Shown here piece by piece: positions 14,449 to 17,838 of a DNA stretch of 17,838 bases. A program made the translations under genes and the position numbers. Under the pieces are notes generated by a model. The model saw only the letters and a program-made list of their open reading frames with translations. It had not been told where the DNA came from and did not search any database. Each line of letters begins with the position of its first letter. Positions within the stretch are counted from its first letter, which is position 1. Source of the stretch: JANRIC01 sp033765345 (GTDB lineage: Bacteria; Bacteroidota; Bacteroidia; Cytophagales; Microscillaceae); contig JANRIC010000068.1 of assembly GCA_033765345.1 (NCBI GenBank), forward strand, positions 1-17,838, read 5' to 3'.

Positions 14449-15372
14449 TTATCCTTGGGTCTTTACAATTTCTCTCACCCCCTCTTCAGGTTTGGTGATT
14501 TTAAAATCAAAAGCTTTTTCAAATTTGGAACTGTCAAATAAATAATCGCGGTCATATTGATAGTTCATCTCGGCGACTTCCCTGAGAATAGGGATAAACA
14601 AACCCAACAAACGCACCATCCAATTAGGCAAAACCCTAAACTGAGGGCTGACATGCATCTCCTTGGCAAATAGCTCGATCCATTGCTTCCCTGTGAGGGG
14701 GGTACGGTCGGTAGGCAGGTGCCAGACCTGGTTATAGGCCGATTCTGTGTTGCCCAATAAAGCAGTGGCCTTGCCTGCATCTGGAGTATAGGTATAGGTA
14801 TGAATCTTGTCTGCACGGCAAAACCAATCCGCTTTTTTGCCCTTAACGAAATTTTTGTAGACACTTTCTATCAAGATGCTGGTGTTGTTATTCGGGCCGT
14901 AGAAGTCAGCACTGCGGGCAATCAAAGAAGTAAGTTGCCCGGATTTCACCTCGTTGAGGAGCATTTGGGCAATTTGAGTTCGTACTTCGCCCTTTTTGCT
15001 GCTGGCTTTGATGGGTGTATCTTCAGTCATCTGACCTAGGTACTTCCGATCATACATATACACATTGTCAAAAAAAACAAGTTTGACTCGATGTTTTTTA
15101 CAGGCATCAATTACGTATCTCATCGTGACAGGCCATTTCTCCCGCCATACTTGGATGTTATAATCATAACCTACTGTCAGATAAACTATCTCAGAGCCTG
15201 CCACAGCTTTTTCTACTTGATCGACAATGGTTAGATCAGCCGATAGAAGTTCGTCGCTGGGGTTTACTTTTTTAGGATTACGACTGACTAGCCTTATTTG
15301 ATCTGTGTATTTGGGAAGTTCCTTTGCCAATTCAATGCCTATGATACCCCCTGCTCCCAGTATAGTTTGCAT
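14449..15372 (-). CDS. Atypical SDR / NAD-dependent epimerase-like protein
   Basis: A 307-residue Rossmann-fold protein of the extended or atypical SDR group. The dinucleotide motif GAGGIIG is at 6-12, followed by LVSRNPKK, consistent with NADP binding through Arg/Lys. Epimerase-like landmarks: VFFDNVYMYDRK (99-110), EDTPIKASSKKGEVR (117-131) and ARSADFYGP (152-160). The last of these replaces the usual R..NVYGP. Where extended SDRs have YxxxK, this protein has Lys127 and Arg131 (SSKKGEVR). It thus lacks the standard catalytic Tyr, and may be a redox sensor, a reductase of a divergent type, or an inactive binding protein. It is divergent from the cytochrome-sugar dehydrogenase gene, with its own -7 box between them. 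Confidence 0.85.
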   Translation of the reverse strand: MQTILGAGGIIGIELAKELPKYTDQIRLVSRNPKKVNPSDELLSADLTIVDQVEKAVAGSEIVYLTVGYDYNIQVWREKWPVTMRYVIDACKKHRVKLVFFDNVYMYDRKYLGQMTEDTPIKASSKKGEVRTQIAQMLLNEVKSGQLTSLIARSADFYGPNNNTSILIESVYKNFVKGKKADWFCRADKIHTYTYTPDAGKATALLGNTESAYNQVWHLPTDRTPLTGKQWIELFAKEMHVSPQFRVLPNWMVRLLGLFIPILREVAEMNYQYDRDYLFDSSKFEKAFDFKITKPEEGVREIVKTQG

Positions 15373-15399
15373 AAATAGTTGATTTTAACAGATAGATTA

Positions 15400-15407
15400 C
15401 AAATCTA
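15400..15407 (-). promoter_or_regulatory. -7 box for the SDR gene
   Basis: CAAATCTA on the plus strand reads TAGATTTG on the minus strand, an exact TAnnTTTG, 28 bp upstream of the SDR start codon at 15372. The nearest TTTG upstream is 25 bp away (15433-15436 region), longer than the usual 19-21 bp, so the distal box is uncertain. Confidence 0.5.
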
Positions 15408-15444
15408 GTGAAGAATTTATAAACATTAAAAACAAAGGATTTTT

Positions 15445-15452
15445 TATCTTTG
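15445..15452 (+). promoter_or_regulatory. -7 box for the cytochrome-sugar dehydrogenase gene
   Basis: TATCTTTG is an exact TAnnTTTG box 21 bp before the ATG at 15473. The predicted mRNA leader is only about 14 nt. No clear TTTG at the standard distance upstream was found. Confidence 0.55.
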
Positions 15453-15472
15453 TAGAAGACAAATGTATAAAT

Positions 15473-16912
15473 ATGTTCAAAATAATTACTACTTCCTTAT
15501 TAGTTACAAGCTTGGCACTTAGCCTGGGCTTATGGCAAGGTACTTTTCAGAAAAACTCTTCGGAGCTAAAAGCTGATCCTCATGCATTGGATTCTGTCCA
15601 GGTAAATTACCGAAGCTACTGCGCCGGCTGCCACGGCGAAAAAATGGAGGCCTTTGTAGACCGTCGTTGGGTCTATGGCAACAAACGACAGGATATAGTG
15701 AAGGCTATCAAAAACGGCTACGTCAAAAACGGCATGCCTGGTTTTGATTCTACTTTCAGTGACCAAGAAATTGAAGCCCTGGCAGATTATATTCTGGAAG
15801 GAATCAAAAATGTAGACCGTTATAAATTTGCAGATGAAAAAGCTCCCAAAAGCAATGTATTCAAAGCCGAAGCCATGAGTTATCGCCTAGATACCGTTGC
15901 CAAGGGGCTGGATGTACCCTGGGGAATGGCCTTTTTGCCGAATGGAGATATGCTCATCGCCGAACGATCCGGGACGCTCTTTCGCCGAAACCCACAAGGC
16001 AACATGGAAAAAATCATCGGCGTACCCAAAGTCAAATCCAAGGGGCAGGGCGGCTTGCTGGATGTGGAATTGCATCCTGATTTCGAGAAAAACGCACTGA
16101 TTTATATTTCTTACTCCAAACCCGAAGAAGGTGGAGGCGATAAAGTAACCACAGCCATTATGCGTGCCAAGCTTCAGAATAATGCCCTGAGTGAGCAAAA
16201 AGTGATCTTCGAGGCACTTCCTTATCTCAATACAGAATATCACTTCGGCTGTCGCCTGGAATTTGACCGTGAAGGTTATCTTTACTTTTCTGTGGGTGAC
16301 CGAGGCAAACAATTTGAAAATCCGCAAAATCTGGACAATCACTGCGGCAAAATCCATAGAATCAAAGACGATGGCAGTATCCCTTCGGACAATCCCTTTG
16401 TCAATACACCCAATGCCAAACCCAGCATTTATTCTTATGGACATCGAAACCCACAAGGAGTAGCCCTGAATCCGGCTGATGGTACGATCTGGACACACGA
16501 GCACGGCCCGCGCGGAGGCGATGAAGTCAATATCATCGGTAAAGCCAAAAACTACGGCTGGCCGGTCATCTCTTATGGAATCAATTATGATGGCACGACC
16601 TTTACCAACAAAACCGCCCAAGAAGGGATGGAGCAACCCCTGATTTACTGGCTTCCCTCGATTGCCCCTTGTGGGATGAGCTTTGTCAAAGGAGACCGCT
16701 ACCCCGCCTGGAAAGGGCAGCTTTTGGTGGGTTCGCTGAGGTTTAAATATCTAAATCTTTGTACGATAGAGAATAATCAGATCGTCAAGCAGGAGTTCCT
16801 GATGCAGAATATGGGGCGGGTGCGTAATGTAGAGATGGGGCGCGACGGTTATATCTATGTAGCCGTAGAAGAGCCGGGTTATATTTTTAAAATTACTCCT
16901 CTGAAGAATTAA
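15473..16912 (+). CDS. Secreted cytochrome c-PQQ-dependent sugar dehydrogenase fusion
   Basis: 479 residues with an N-terminal signal or anchor (about 3-22: IITTSLLVTSLALSLGL), so exported. Residues about 42-112 form a class I cytochrome c domain: CAGCH (Cys50, Cys53, His54) binds heme, and NGMPGF supplies the likely axial Met88. From about 135 a soluble glucose dehydrogenase / Hhip-like beta-propeller follows: GLDVPWGMAF, AERSGTLFR, YHFGCRLEF (His257), SVGDRG, YGHRNPQG (322-329, Arg325) and EHGPRGGDEVN (343-353). The likely reaction is PQQ-dependent oxidation of an aldose in the periplasm, passing electrons to the fused heme. The true sugar is unknown. It is divergent from the SDR gene and ends at a hairpin shared with the next gene. 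Confidence 0.9.
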   Translation: MFKIITTSLLVTSLALSLGLWQGTFQKNSSELKADPHALDSVQVNYRSYCAGCHGEKMEAFVDRRWVYGNKRQDIVKAIKNGYVKNGMPGFDSTFSDQEIEALADYILEGIKNVDRYKFADEKAPKSNVFKAEAMSYRLDTVAKGLDVPWGMAFLPNGDMLIAERSGTLFRRNPQGNMEKIIGVPKVKSKGQGGLLDVELHPDFEKNALIYISYSKPEEGGGDKVTTAIMRAKLQNNALSEQKVIFEALPYLNTEYHFGCRLEFDREGYLYFSVGDRGKQFENPQNLDNHCGKIHRIKDDGSIPSDNPFVNTPNAKPSIYSYGHRNPQGVALNPADGTIWTHEHGPRGGDEVNIIGKAKNYGWPVISYGINYDGTTFTNKTAQEGMEQPLIYWLPSIAPCGMSFVKGDRYPAWKGQLLVGSLRFKYLNLCTIENNQIVKQEFLMQNMGRVRNVEMGRDGYIYVAVEEPGYIFKITPLKN

Positions 16913-16922
16913 AAAATAAATC

Positions 16923-16961
16923 AGAAGATTTTCCAAGTCTTTGGGATTTGGAAAATCTTCT
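16923..16961. terminator. 14-bp hairpin between convergent genes
   Basis: AGAAGATTTTCCAA (16923-16936) and TTGGAAAATCTTCT (16948-16961) are exact reverse complements around an 11-nt loop. It lies in the 54-bp gap between the sugar dehydrogenase stop and the convergent minus-strand gene, so probably terminates both. Confidence 0.75.
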
Positions 16962-16966
16962 ACCCA

Positions 16967-17686
16967 CTACTGCACAGTTTTTTCTTCCTTATTGGTTTTT
17001 CGGGGGATGCTTACCCGCTTGCGAATCTCCGCTAAAGTATAAGATTTGGCCTTTTCAGGCTTTGATTTTTTGTAGAGTACCTTGCCGATTGTCAGGATCT
17101 CTGATAGTTTTTCATACAAAGCATTGATGGTTTCGTTGTTGTTTGCTACGTGTTGGCGACGCTGATCGAGTTTGCGGTTTTGCTCGGCATTGTCAGTCTC
17201 GAAGGCAATACGCATAGTCTCTAGAGCAGTTTTTGACTCCTGTGTAAAACCCTTTGCTTGTAGTGCCTCCATATTTTCGGAGACCATTTGGATCGTAATT
17301 TTGAGGTTCTCGATCAATCCTTCAAAGTCTTTTTTATTGGCAAGGCGGCGTACTTCTTTAAATCTAAAGTCTGCTAAGACTACTTTTAGGCTGGTTTTGG
17401 CTAATTTGGCATAAGCCTCGAGTCGGTTGATCTGCTCTTTGAGTACGCTGATATTTTCATACATACGGGCAGTCACTACTTTAAGCTCGGCAGTAATTAC
17501 TTTGGCATTGATGATTTCTTTGACGGTATTGAACCTTTCGGCAAGGTCTGTCTTATACGTCTCATCAAATTGAGGAGAAAAAGCCTTAAAATCTGCTTCA
17601 TCAGCCAGATAACTGTCATAGATAAATTGTCCGACAGCCGGGATTTCATCTAGTTTGAGTTTAAGTTTTCGTTCTGTTGACATCAT
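16967..17686 (-). CDS. Coiled-coil protein of unknown function
   Basis: 239 residues, unrecognised. It has no signal peptide or membrane segment and is predicted to be almost all helix, rich in Lys, Glu and Ala. Heptad-like stretches run from about 45 to 200, for example ENISVLKEQINRLEAYAKLA and DNAEQNRKLDQRRQHV. The C-terminus is very basic (KKSKPEKAKS, then RKRVSIPRKTNKEEK), which would suit nucleic-acid or acidic-partner binding. The start could be either of two adjacent ATGs (17686 or 17683). No functional link to its neighbours is visible. It could be a structural protein of a cargo or phage-like locus, but nothing here shows that. Confidence 0.72.
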   Translation of the reverse strand: MMSTERKLKLKLDEIPAVGQFIYDSYLADEADFKAFSPQFDETYKTDLAERFNTVKEIINAKVITAELKVVTARMYENISVLKEQINRLEAYAKLAKTSLKVVLADFRFKEVRRLANKKDFEGLIENLKITIQMVSENMEALQAKGFTQESKTALETMRIAFETDNAEQNRKLDQRRQHVANNNETINALYEKLSEILTIGKVLYKKSKPEKAKSYTLAEIRKRVSIPRKTNKEEKTVQ

Positions 17687-17787
17687 AAAAATTGCTAAAT
17701 TGGTTAAAGAGTTTTTGTTTAATACGTTAAATTGCTCAAAATAGTATCATCGAGTGGCTATAAATTATCTGTATACATAGAATTAAA

Positions 17788-17838
17788 CTAGCTAAGAATT
17801 TCTTCAGCATAGCTAAGAGTTTCTTCAGCATAGCTAAG
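17788..17838 (-). other. Start of a 21-bp tandem repeat at the window edge, possibly the 3' end of a minus-strand gene
   Basis: Two full copies and one partial of TAGCTAAGAnTTTCTTCAGCA (17789-17809, 17810-17830, 17831-17838), cut by the window end. Read on the minus strand they give LSYAEETLSYAEEILS followed by a TAG stop at 17790-17788, i.e. a seven-residue repeat ending a protein. The unit being a multiple of three and an open frame with a stop directly after the repeat favour coding, but with 16 codons this is weak. It may equally be a non-coding minisatellite. Confidence 0.4.

Noticed and set aside
15887..16636. 249-residue minus-strand open frame inside the sugar dehydrogenase gene
   Set aside because: It is a shadow of the conserved beta-propeller coding sequence; its composition is not protein-like.

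Overview
The window looks like chromosomal DNA of a Bacteroidota bacterium, probably of the Cytophagales/Cytophagia type. This is inferred from the protein families, the lack of strong Shine-Dalgarno sequences, and -7 boxes of the Bacteroidota form TAnnTTTG (exact at 15445-15452 and, on the minus strand, at 15400-15407). No rRNA, tRNA, CRISPR array or complete insertion sequence was seen.

Layout. 1-5000: two minus-strand genes, a GapN-type aldehyde dehydrogenase (157-1791) and a 938-residue helical-repeat protein of unknown function (2147-4963). 4964-5723: a gene-poor stretch with two copies of a structured palindromic element (about 5029-5230 and 5385-5580). Their ends are identical, but the central 20-bp stem is a completely different sequence in each copy and is perfectly paired in both. 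A truncated Rpn-family (PD-(D/E)XK transposase-like) gene follows at 5724-5945. 6058-8649: a minus-strand methionine-salvage cluster mtnD-mtnC-mtnA, with 21-bp tandem repeats between mtnC and mtnA. 8914-11238: a membrane-anchored SPFH/prohibitin protein, convergent with a class V aminotransferase of the cysteine-desulfurase-like type, sharing a bidirectional terminator. 11329-14447: an accessory cassette of two GTG-started genes that share a promoter and an 87-residue leader (79/87 identical) but have unrelated C-termini, with a small gene between them. One C-terminus is an HExxH metalloprotease fused to an OmpA-like domain; the other looks like a papain-fold (NlpC/CHAP-type) hydrolase. 14449-17686: an atypical SDR protein, a secreted cytochrome c-PQQ sugar dehydrogenase fusion, and a coiled-coil protein. 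The right edge holds the start of another 21-bp tandem repeat, which may be the tail of a minus-strand gene.

How the genes work together. MtnA, MtnC and MtnD catalyse three steps of the methylthioadenosine-to-methionine pathway; MtnB and the MTA nucleosidase/MTR kinase or MTA phosphorylase are not here. The twin-leader genes look like modular exported effectors. Their Q/N-rich, NPF-containing leader and the QRKM motif recall the front ends of cargo proteins of extracellular contractile injection systems (eCIS), but no structural eCIS gene is in the window, so this is an inference.

The two most unusual observations are the palindromic element pair with interchangeable stems and the shared-leader effector pair.
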